A stretch of 6,231 nt of DNA from Caldimonas sp. (lineage in GTDB: Bacteria > Pseudomonadota > Gammaproteobacteria > Burkholderiales > Burkholderiaceae_C): assembly GCA_030150305.1 (NCBI GenBank), contig JASLGD010000126.1:1-6231 (forward strand), in the 5' to 3' direction. Below the pieces are notes generated by a model. The model saw nothing but the letters and a program-made list of their open reading frames with translations, did no database searches and was not told the DNA's origin. Shown here one piece after another: positions 1-5,698 of this stretch (positions are counted from its first letter, which is position 1; the number at the start of each line of letters is the position of its first letter). The position numbers and the translations under genes were made by a program.

Positions 1-104
1 TGGCGCTCGGCGGCCTCGGGATCTTCCTCCAGCAGGCGCAGCGCGGCGTCGCGCGCTGCGGCGACGAGCGCTTCGTCGTGGACCGGATCGGCGAAGCGGA
101 GCAG
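1..104 (-). pseudogene. recG: Partial second copy of recG 3' region, opposite orientation
   Basis: Read on the minus strand from 104 downwards, the frame gives LLRFADPVHDEA and then the same helix-rich stretch as the plus-strand copy, ending in EEDPEAAER at the window edge. The LLRFAD start is what I expect just upstream of the RecG C-terminal tail in betaproteobacteria, so this arm holds slightly more authentic upstream sequence than the plus-strand copy. It differs from that copy at two bases: one is synonymous (GAA versus GAG) and one changes Asp to Gly. It is a fragment of about 34 codons without start or stop inside the window. It may be an assembly or amplification artefact rather than a genomic gene copy. 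Confidence 0.65.
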
Positions 105-197
105 CGCCGATCCGGTCCACGACGAGGCGCTCGTCGCCGCAGCGCGCGACGCCGCGCTGCGCCTGCTGGAGGAAGGTCCCGAGGCCGCCGAGCGCCA
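1..197. repeat. Long near-perfect inverted repeat (fold-back) of recG 3' sequence
   Basis: Positions 1-93 are the reverse complement of 105-197, with paired positions summing to 198, around an 11-nt spacer at 94-104. Only two of 93 pairs mismatch: T72 against G126 and T22 against G176. Both arms encode the same part of the RecG C-terminus, the left on the minus strand and the right on the plus strand. The spacer belongs to the left copy, because read on minus it supplies the residues LLR (then F across the spacer edge) just before the shared ADPVHDEA. The right copy is cut exactly there and continues past the arm to a normal stop. A palindrome this long with so short a spacer is usually unstable in bacteria, so a chimeric or fold-back read at a contig end is the leading explanation. 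A real inverted duplication cannot be excluded. Confidence 0.9.
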
Positions 198-243
198 CAT
201 CGAGCGTTGGCTCGGCGGCCGCGCCGATTACCTGAACGCGTAG
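106..243 (+). CDS. recG: ATP-dependent DNA helicase RecG, C-terminal end only
   Basis: This is the last 45 residues of RecG, the monomeric helicase that remodels stalled replication forks and Holliday junctions. The frame reads ADPVHDEALVAAARD, a leucine-rich helix, then HIERWLGGRADYLNA and a TAG stop at 241-243. The IERW...Y.NA ending matches the RecG C-terminal pattern (E. coli ends IERWMPETERYSNA). The frame stays open to position 1, but upstream of about 106 it only reads antisense of the inverted copy and shows no RecG similarity, so the gene is broken at the palindrome centre. All helicase motifs and the wedge domain (normally about 640 further residues) are missing. The next gene starts 21 nt after the stop, which suggests co-transcription. 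Confidence 0.8.
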   Translation, partial: ADPVHDEALVAAARDAALRLLEEGPEAAERHIERWLGGRADYLNA

Positions 244-252
244 CAGAGCGAG

Positions 253-259
253 AAGGAGG
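253..259 (+). promoter_or_regulatory. Ribosome binding site of the Yip1-family gene
   Basis: AAGGAGG lies 5 nt before the ATG at 265. It is a near-consensus Shine-Dalgarno, the strongest in the window, and it fixes the start of the downstream gene. Confidence 0.85.
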
Positions 260-264
260 AGCCG

Positions 265-1512
265 ATGAACATCGTCGAACGCGTGCAGGCGATCCTGCTG
301 CGGCCGAAGGAGACGTGGCCGCGCATCGCCGCGGAGCCGGCCACCCCGGCGACGATCTACCGCGGCTGGCTGGTCTTCCTCGCCGCGATCCCGGCGATCT
401 GCGGGTTCGTCGGCTACACGTTGATCGGCGCCGGCATGATGGGCGTGAGCGTCAAGCTGCCGATCGCGACCGGGCTCGCGCAGATGGTGATCGGCTACCT
501 GCTCTCGCTCGGCATCGTGTACGTCCTCGCGCTCGTCGTCAACGCGCTCGCGCCGACGTTCGGCGGCAGCAAGGACTTCGTCGCCGCGCTCAAGGTCGTC
601 GCCTACGGCAGCACCGCCGGATTCGTCGGCGGCGTGTTCAGCGTCGTCCCGGCGTTCGCCTTGCTGAGCCTCCTCGCCGCGATCTATTCGATCTACCTCC
701 TCTACACCGGGCTGCCGGTGCTGATGCGCAGCCCCGCTGAAAAGGCGGGCGCGTACACGACCGTCGTCGTCGTCTGCTCGATCGTCGCGATGATCGTGCT
801 CGCCAGCGTCACCTCGCTCTTCGTCGGCCATCGGATCGACGTCGCGACGGGCGCGCTCGGCGGCTCGACGCTGCCCGGCATCGGCTCGGTGCAGATCAAG
901 ACGCCGGACGGCTCGACGGTGACGATCGATCCGCAGGCGATGGCCGAGATGGCCAGGCGCATGGAAGACGCCGGCCAGCGGCCCGGGCAGGCGCAGCAGC
1001 CCGGCGATGCCGCGTCGGCCAGCCTCGGCGCGATCCTCGGCGCCGTCACCGGCAGCCGCAACGTCGCGCCGATCGCTCCCGCCGAGCTGAAGGCGATGCT
1101 GCCGGAGTCGATCGGCGAGCTGAAGCGCACTGCCACAGGCGCCAACAGCGGCGAGTCGATGGGCTTTTCCGGCTCGGGCGCGAGCGCGACCTATTCGGCG
1201 GGCGAGCGCCACATCGATCTCATGATCGTCGACACCGCCGGGCTCGCGGGCATCGCGAACATGGTGATCGGCGCTGGAACGGCGATCGACAAGGAAGCCG
1301 AGGGCAACGTCGAGAAGATGTACAAGCAGGGCACGCGCACGACGCACGAGAAGTATCGCAAGGACGGCAGCCACTCGGAGCTGTCGGTGATCCTCGCCAA
1401 CGGCGTCGTCGTCGGGCTGGACGGCAACGTCGACATCGCCGCGCTCAAGCGCGCGATCGAGAGTGTCGACCTCGCGCGGCTGGAAGCGGCCCAGCACACC
1501 GCCAAGCGCTGA
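265..1512 (+). CDS. Yip1-family integral membrane protein with a soluble C-terminal region
   Basis: A 415-residue protein. Residues 1-33 (MNIVERVQAILLRPKETWPRI) match the start of bacterial Yip1-domain proteins, an amphipathic helix followed by a P-x-x-T-W motif. Five hydrophobic segments follow at about 34-56, 71-96, 112-132, 133-153 and 165-187, typical of the domain, with LYTGLPVLM before the last one. Bacterial Yip1 proteins are inner-membrane proteins of unknown function. Residues about 188-415 are unusual: a Pro/Gln/Ala-rich linker (about 225-260), then a soluble region beginning LKAMLPESIGELKRT, with alternating strands and a C-terminal helix (IAALKRAIESVDLARLEAA). I have seen similar LPxSLGGLKRT regions in uncharacterised proteobacterial proteins but know no function for them. 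The start is set by the strong Shine-Dalgarno. The Yip1 assignment is firm and the role is unknown. Confidence 0.85.
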   Translation: MNIVERVQAILLRPKETWPRIAAEPATPATIYRGWLVFLAAIPAICGFVGYTLIGAGMMGVSVKLPIATGLAQMVIGYLLSLGIVYVLALVVNALAPTFGGSKDFVAALKVVAYGSTAGFVGGVFSVVPAFALLSLLAAIYSIYLLYTGLPVLMRSPAEKAGAYTTVVVVCSIVAMIVLASVTSLFVGHRIDVATGALGGSTLPGIGSVQIKTPDGSTVTIDPQAMAEMARRMEDAGQRPGQAQQPGDAASASLGAILGAVTGSRNVAPIAPAELKAMLPESIGELKRTATGANSGESMGFSGSGASATYSAGERHIDLMIVDTAGLAGIANMVIGAGTAIDKEAEGNVEKMYKQGTRTTHEKYRKDGSHSELSVILANGVVVGLDGNVDIAALKRAIESVDLARLEAAQHTAKR

Positions 1513-1618
1513 ATGGATCGGCGCGGCTGCACGGCGCTGCGAGGGCAAGCCCGGACGAACCGAGCCGGCGCGGCGCGCGCGTCGCCGATATCCTCGCGAC
1601 TCGCCCCCGACACTCCAC

Positions 1619-1622
1619 GAGG
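1619..1622 (+). promoter_or_regulatory. Ribosome binding site deciding the gltI start
   Basis: GAGG lies 7 nt before the ATG at 1630. It supports that ATG over the in-frame ATG at 1513, which follows directly on the previous stop and would put a 39-residue Arg/Gly/Pro-rich stretch before the signal peptide. Confidence 0.6.
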
Positions 1623-1629
1623 CTCACCG

Positions 1630-2520
1630 ATGCTCCACGCCCTCTTCCGCCCGCTCGGCCTGCTCGCGCTCGCGCTGCCGGCGCTCGCCTGCGCACAGAC
1701 CTCGACGCTCGACAAGATCAAGCAGAGCGGAACGATGACGCTCGCCTACCGCGAGTCGTCGATCCCGTTCTCGTACCTCGACGACAAGGCGCAGCCGACC
1801 GGCTTCGGCTACGAGATCTGCGAGAAGATCGCCGACCGCGTCAAGGCGGCGACCGGGCGCAGCGACCTGAAGAAACAGTACCAGGCGGTGACGTCGGCCA
1901 ACCGCATTCCGCTGCTCGTCAACGGCACGATCGACATCGAGTGCGGCTCGACGACCAACAACAGCGAGCGCGGCAAGCAGGTCGCGTTCGCGATCAACTA
2001 CTTCTACACCGGCACGCGCTTCCTCGTGAAGACCGGGACCAACGTCAACAAGCTCTCCGACCTCGCCGGCAAGACCGTCGTCTCGACCACCGGAACGACC
2101 AACTTCCAGATCCTGCGCCGCCTCAACGAGGAGCAGAAGCTCGGCATCGACCTGCTCGGCGCCAAGGACCACGCCGAGTCGGCGCTGATGGTGCAGACCG
2201 GCCGCGCCGTCGCGTTCGGCATGGACGACATCCTGCTCTACGGCCTGCGCGCGTCGGCGCAGGACCCGAGCTCGCTCGCCGTCGTCGGCGAGCCGATCCA
2301 GGTCGAGCCGTACGCGATCATGCTGCGCCGCGACGACCCGTCGTTCAAGAAGCTCGTCGACGACACGCTCGCCGCGATGATGAAGAGCGGCGAGTTCGAG
2401 GCGCTCTACAAGAAGTGGTTCCAGTCGCCGATCCCGCCCAAGGGCATCAACCTGAACGCGCCGGTCAGCAAGGAGCTGCAGGACAACCTGAAGAACCTGA
2501 GCGACAAGCCGGCGACATGA
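1630..2520 (+). CDS. gltI: Periplasmic glutamate/aspartate-binding protein, GltI type
   Basis: A 296-residue family 3 extracellular solute-binding protein that captures acidic amino acids in the periplasm for an ABC importer. Residues 1-22 form a signal peptide: Arg7, a Leu/Ala core, and an A-C-A motif before Gln23 for signal peptidase I. Cys21 lacks the Leu at -3 expected of a lipobox, so a lipoprotein is less likely. The mature part follows E. coli GltI closely: STLDKIKQSG, RESSIPFSYLDD (41-52), NRIPLLVNGT (91-100), ECGSTTNNSERGKQ (104-117), TTGTTN (153-158), GRAVAFGMDD (191-200), LRRDDPSFKKL, and KWFQSPIPPKGINLN (262-276). Length is normal for the family. No GltJKL permease or ATPase genes adjoin it; the next gene is oxyR. 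Family assignment is firm, and glutamate/aspartate specificity is inferred from similarity. Confidence 0.9.
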   Translation: MLHALFRPLGLLALALPALACAQTSTLDKIKQSGTMTLAYRESSIPFSYLDDKAQPTGFGYEICEKIADRVKAATGRSDLKKQYQAVTSANRIPLLVNGTIDIECGSTTNNSERGKQVAFAINYFYTGTRFLVKTGTNVNKLSDLAGKTVVSTTGTTNFQILRRLNEEQKLGIDLLGAKDHAESALMVQTGRAVAFGMDDILLYGLRASAQDPSSLAVVGEPIQVEPYAIMLRRDDPSFKKLVDDTLAAMMKSGEFEALYKKWFQSPIPPKGINLNAPVSKELQDNLKNLSDKPAT

Positions 2521-2530
2521 AGCCTGTTGG

Positions 2531-2611
2531 CGCCTCACTGCGTTCGCTGCCCCCGGAGGGGGCCGCGGCCGGGCTTGGGGCGGCCCGGCGCCCGGCCGGC
2601 CCCGCCTGCGG
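2531..2611 (+). repeat. GC-rich REP-like palindromic intergenic element before oxyR
   Basis: The 91-nt gap between gltI and oxyR is filled by very GC-rich sequence with two clean hairpins. The first is GCCCCC/GGGGGC (2549-2554 with 2558-2563) around GGA. The second is GCCGGGC/GCCCGGC (2568-2574 with 2583-2589) around TTGGGGCG. A CACTGCGTTCGCTG segment precedes the first stem. From memory, similar pieces (CTGCGTTCGCTGCCCCC, GGGGGC, then CTTGGGGCGGCCCGGC) recur between genes in Comamonadaceae-like genomes. Only one copy occurs here, so repeat status is unproven. Neither stem is followed by a T-run, so it is not a canonical intrinsic terminator, though it could protect or attenuate the gltI transcript. 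Confidence 0.55.
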
Positions 2612-3538
2612 ATGACGCTGACGGAACTCCGCTACGTCGTCGCCGTCGCGCGCGAGAAGCACTTCGGGCGGGCTGCCGAAGCGTGCTTCGTCTCGCAGCC
2701 GACGCTCTCGGTCTCGATCAAGAAGCTCGAGGAAGAACTCGACGTGCGCATCTTCGAGCGCGGCGCCAACGAGGTGAGCGTGACGCCGATCGGCGCCGAG
2801 ATCGTGCGCCAGGCGCAGGCGGTCATCGAAGGCGCCGCGCAGATCAAGGAGACCGCCAAGCGCAGGAAGGACCCGCTGAACGGGCCGCTCTCGCTCGGCG
2901 TCATCTACACGATCGGGCCGTATCTGCTGCCCGAGCTCGTCCGCCAGGCGATCGAGCGCGTGCCGCAGATGCCGCTCCTGCTGCAGGAGAACTTCACCGC
3001 CAAGCTGCTCGAGCTCTTGCGTTCGGGCGAGCTCGACGCGGCGATCATGGCCGAGCCGTTCCCCGACACCGGGCTCGCGATCGCGCCGCTCTACGACGAG
3101 CCGTTCGTCGTCGCCGTGCCGAAGACGCACCCGCTCGCCAAGCGCAAGTCCGTGAGCGCCGAGGAGCTGAAGACCGAGAAGATGCTCCTGCTCGGCACCG
3201 GCCACTGCTTTCGCGACCACGTCCTCGAGGTCTGCCCCGAGTACGCGCAGTTCTCGCCGGCCGACGCCGAAGGCATCCGCAAGACGTTCGAGGGCTCGTC
3301 GCTCGAGACGATCAAGTACATGGTCGCCTCGGGGATGGGCGTGACCGTCGTGCCGCAGCTTTCGGTGCCCGACGAGCCGCAGCCGCACATCGCGTACGTG
3401 CCGTTCACGAAGCCGGCGCCGACGCGCCGCGTCGTCCTCGCGTGGCGGCGCAGCTTCACGCGCTACGAGGCGATCGCGGCGCTGAGGAACGCGATCTACG
3501 CGTGCGAGCTGAAGGGCGTCAAGCGCCTGACCGAGTGA
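2612..3538 (+). CDS. oxyR: OxyR, hydrogen-peroxide-sensing LysR-family regulator
   Basis: A 308-residue LysR-type regulator controlling peroxide defence genes. Residues 1-60 form the winged helix-turn-helix (MTLTELRYVVAVAREKHFGR, then SQPTLSVSIKKLEEEL, and RGANEVSVTPIGAEI). A linker helix and the two-lobed effector domain follow (about 90-300). The decisive motif is GTGHCFRDHVLEVC at 195-208. It places cysteines at exactly 199 and 208, the peroxidatic and resolving pair that form the redox disulphide in E. coli OxyR. Length is normal. The ATG is chosen because MTLTELRY is the conserved family N-terminus, although no clear Shine-Dalgarno precedes it and the GC-rich palindromic element abuts it. 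Target genes such as katG, ahpC or dps are not in the window. It converges with the maleylacetate reductase gene, 25 bp away. Confidence 0.95.
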   Translation: MTLTELRYVVAVAREKHFGRAAEACFVSQPTLSVSIKKLEEELDVRIFERGANEVSVTPIGAEIVRQAQAVIEGAAQIKETAKRRKDPLNGPLSLGVIYTIGPYLLPELVRQAIERVPQMPLLLQENFTAKLLELLRSGELDAAIMAEPFPDTGLAIAPLYDEPFVVAVPKTHPLAKRKSVSAEELKTEKMLLLGTGHCFRDHVLEVCPEYAQFSPADAEGIRKTFEGSSLETIKYMVASGMGVTVVPQLSVPDEPQPHIAYVPFTKPAPTRRVVLAWRRSFTRYEAIAALRNAIYACELKGVKRLTE

Positions 3539-3541
3539 GCG

Positions 3542-3557
3542 CGACGCCGGCGCGTCG
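3542..3557. terminator. Possible hairpin between convergent genes
   Basis: CGACGC (3542-3547) and GCGTCG (3552-3557) form a perfect 6-bp stem around CGGC, inside the 25-bp gap between oxyR and the maleylacetate reductase gene. Its position suits a bidirectional terminator. There is no T-run on either side and the stem is short, so termination is only a possibility. Confidence 0.25.
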
Positions 3558-3563
3558 AACGCC

Positions 3564-4631
3564 TCAGTCGGGGCGCACGCCGTCGTAGGCGTCCTGCAGC
3601 AGCGCGCGGATCGCGGCGCGCTCGAGCGGGCGCGGGTTCGGGTACGGATTCTTCAGTGCGAGATCGGCGGCGCGGTCGAGGTCGACTTCGCGCATGCCGA
3701 TCGCCGCGAGCCGCGTCGGCGCGCCGTGCCTCGTCTCGAGGTCGAAGACGCCGCCCGGCGCGGTTGCAGCGCCGAGCGCTCCCGCGATCCGCGCCATCGC
3801 GCGCGGCGCGGCCGGCGCGTTGTACGCGAGCGCGTGCGGCAGGATCACCGCGTGGACCTCGGCGTGCGGCAGGTCGAAGCTGCCGCCGAGCGTGTGGCAG
3901 AGCTTGTGGTGCAGCCCGATCGTCGTGTGGCCGAGCACGGTGCCGCACAGCCATGCCGCGACGAGCGCGTCGCCGCGCGCTTCGACGTCGGCCGCGTCGC
4001 GCTGCAGGCGGTCGAGCGCGGCGACGCCGGAGCGGATGCCTTCCTCGGCCATCGCGTCGAGCACCGGATTGCCGTCGGGCGCGTACAGCCCTTCGGCGGC
4101 GTGCGCGATCGCGTTCAGCATGCTGACGACGCTGGTCGTCACCGGCAGCGAGCGCGAGAGCTCGGCGTCGTAGACGACGGTGCGCGGCAGCACGCGCGGG
4201 TCGCGGCCGGTCGTCTTCAGCCCCGCTTCGGTGAGGCCGTAGCCCGCGGTCACCTCGCTGCCGGCGTACGTCGTCGGCACCGCGACGACGGGCAGGCCCG
4301 GATCGAGCGCGAGCGCCTTGCCGAGCCCGGTCGTCGAGCCACCGCCGATCGCGACCGCGCCGTCGGCGCCGAGCCGGCGCGCCTCGGCAGCCGCGGCGCG
4401 CGCGACCTCGACCGGAACGTGCATCCGCGCCTCCGCGAAGACGCCGGCGCATCGTTCGCCGAGCAGCGCCGCCGCGCGCTCGGCGAGCGCGCGCTGTCCC
4501 GGAGTCGAGAGCACGATCGCACGCGCGACGCCGAGCCGCTCGAGCTCGTCCGGCAGCTCGCGCACTGCGCCGGCGCCGAAGACGACACGCGGCAGGCGCG
4601 CGTCGAACACGAACTCGCGCGCCGCGCCCAT
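3564..4631 (-). CDS. Maleylacetate reductase (iron-type alcohol dehydrogenase family)
   Basis: A 355-residue enzyme reducing maleylacetate to 3-oxoadipate with NAD(P)H, the step joining hydroxyquinol and chlorocatechol ring cleavage to the beta-ketoadipate route. It starts like family members (FVFDARLPRVVFGAGA). The nucleotide-binding loop GGGSTTGLGKA lies at 96-106, PTTYAGSE at 119-126, GLKTTGRDPRVLPRTVVYD at 137-155, LNAIAHAAEGLYA at 172-184 and GLHHKLCHTLGGSFDLPHAE at 239-258. Aligned to FucO, the metal-site residues are Asn173 (Asp in FucO), His177, His242 and His256, with His246 at the catalytic histidine. The Asn substitution is, as I recall, usual in maleylacetate reductases. The start is 1 nt after the stop of the methionine-synthase-like gene (TGA-C-ATG) with no good Shine-Dalgarno, suggesting translational coupling. 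No ring-cleavage dioxygenase is in the window. Names such as macA, tfdF, clcE or tcbF depend on the pathway, so none is assigned. Confidence 0.9.
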   Translation of the reverse strand: MGAAREFVFDARLPRVVFGAGAVRELPDELERLGVARAIVLSTPGQRALAERAAALLGERCAGVFAEARMHVPVEVARAAAAEARRLGADGAVAIGGGSTTGLGKALALDPGLPVVAVPTTYAGSEVTAGYGLTEAGLKTTGRDPRVLPRTVVYDAELSRSLPVTTSVVSMLNAIAHAAEGLYAPDGNPVLDAMAEEGIRSGVAALDRLQRDAADVEARGDALVAAWLCGTVLGHTTIGLHHKLCHTLGGSFDLPHAEVHAVILPHALAYNAPAAPRAMARIAGALGAATAPGGVFDLETRHGAPTRLAAIGMREVDLDRAADLALKNPYPNPRPLERAAIRALLQDAYDGVRPD

Positions 4632-4632
4632 G

Positions 4633-5667
4633 TCACGCCGCAGCGTCGCCGTGGCGCGCGCGCAGGATCTTCGCCGCCTCGACCATCGCGCGGAGCTTGC
4701 CGACCGCGGTCTCGCGCGGCAGGTACTTCATGCCGCAGTCGGGCGCGAGGATCACGTCTTCCTTGGCGACATACGGCAGCGCGCGCTCGATGCGAGCAAC
4801 GACGGTGTCGGGGGACTCGACCTCCGGGTCGTCCAGATCGATGCAGCCGACCATCAGCTTCTTGCCCGCGAGCTTGGCGAGCACCGCGCAGTCGAGCTTG
4901 GACTGCGCCGTCTCGAGCGAAACCTGGCGGCAGCTGCACGCCGCGAGCTCGGGCAGGAACGAGTAGCCGCTCGGCCGCTCGTGGATGATCGCCGCGTAGC
5001 CGAAGCAGATGTGGACCGCGGTCGTGCCGGTGACGCCGTCGAGCGCGCGGTTGAGCGCCTGAAGGCCGTACCGGCGCGCCTTCTCGGGCCGCGCCTGCAT
5101 GTACGGCTCGTCGATCTGGACGATGTCGGCGCCGGCCGCGAACAGGTCCTTGATCTCGGCGTTGACCGCGTCGGCGTAGTCCATCGCCGCCTCTTCCTCG
5201 GTCTTGTAGAAGTCGTTCTGCGCCTGCTGCAGCATCGTGAACGGCCCCGGCACGGTGATCTTCGTCTGCTTCTTCGTGTTCCTGCGCAGGAACTCGAGGT
5301 CGCCGACCTCGACGGCATGCCTGCGGCGAATCCTGCCGACGATGCGCGGCACCGGGTTCGGATGCCCCGATCGGTCGAGCGCGGTGCCGGGGTGGTCGAG
5401 GTCGACGCCGTCGAGCGCGGTCGCGAAGCGGTTCGAGTAGCTCTCGCGCCGGATCTCGCCGTCGCTGACGATGTCGAGGCCGGCGTCTTCCTGCGCGCGG
5501 ATCGCGATCAGCGTCGCGTCGTCCTGCGCCTGCGCGAGATGCTCGGGTGCGACGCGCCAGAGCTCCTTCGCGCGCACGCGCGGCGGAAAGCGGCCGGCGA
5601 GCTTGGCGCGGTCGATCAGCCACTCGGGCTGCGGGAAGCTGCCGACGATCGTGGTGGGGAACAGCAT
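4633..5667 (-). CDS. Cobalamin-independent methionine synthase-like methyltransferase, catalytic half only
   Basis: A 344-residue protein equivalent to the C-terminal catalytic barrel of MetE (Meth_synt_2), without the N-terminal half of full MetE (about 750 residues). It opens with MLFPTTIVGSFPQP, the homocysteine-binding loop of MetE (TTIGSFPQT). SDGE (68-71) places Glu71 where MetE has Glu484, and QIDEP (184-188) carries the Asp matching MetE Asp599. The zinc ligands are all present: His219 and Cys221 (HIC), Glu252 (VSLE) and Cys311 (APDCGMKYL). Thiol methylation is therefore plausible. The donor is unknown, because folate capture by the N-terminal domain is not possible. Alternatives include a core methionine synthase of the MesA-D kind, another thiol methyltransferase, or a lyase like epoxyalkane:CoM transferase. 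The ATG is supported by GGAG 6 nt upstream. An earlier in-frame ATG at 5862 would overlap livF and add 65 Arg/Ser-rich residues, so it was rejected. Confidence 0.85.
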   Translation of the reverse strand: MLFPTTIVGSFPQPEWLIDRAKLAGRFPPRVRAKELWRVAPEHLAQAQDDATLIAIRAQEDAGLDIVSDGEIRRESYSNRFATALDGVDLDHPGTALDRSGHPNPVPRIVGRIRRRHAVEVGDLEFLRRNTKKQTKITVPGPFTMLQQAQNDFYKTEEEAAMDYADAVNAEIKDLFAAGADIVQIDEPYMQARPEKARRYGLQALNRALDGVTGTTAVHICFGYAAIIHERPSGYSFLPELAACSCRQVSLETAQSKLDCAVLAKLAGKKLMVGCIDLDDPEVESPDTVVARIERALPYVAKEDVILAPDCGMKYLPRETAVGKLRAMVEAAKILRARHGDAAA

Positions 5668-5673
5668 GCGGGT

Positions 5674-5677
5674 CTCC
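5674..5677 (-). promoter_or_regulatory. Ribosome binding site deciding the MetE-like start
   Basis: On the minus strand GGAG lies 6 nt before the ATG at 5667, in the 31-nt gap after the livF stop. It supports the short start that begins with the conserved MLFPTTIVGSFPQP. Confidence 0.65.
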
Positions 5678-5698
5678 GGAAGATGAAAGCGATCGGCG

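Noticed and set aside
78..740. Long plus-strand open frame of 220 codons
   Set aside because: It crosses the recG end and the Yip1-like gene in another frame. The product is almost entirely Arg, Ala, Gly and Pro, as expected of a shadow frame in GC-rich DNA.
1566..1594. Possible promoter upstream of gltI with TATCCT at 1589-1594
   Set aside because: No recognisable -35 element lies at the right distance. One six-base match in 117 bp is not enough.
1513..1629. N-terminal extension of gltI from the ATG at 1513
   Set aside because: It would place 39 Arg/Gly/Pro-rich residues before a clear signal peptide. The ATG at 1630 has a Shine-Dalgarno and starts directly at the signal peptide.
2549..2589. 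Intrinsic terminator after gltI
   Set aside because: The hairpins are strong but no T-run follows either one. The repeat-element reading fits better, although an effect on termination is not excluded.
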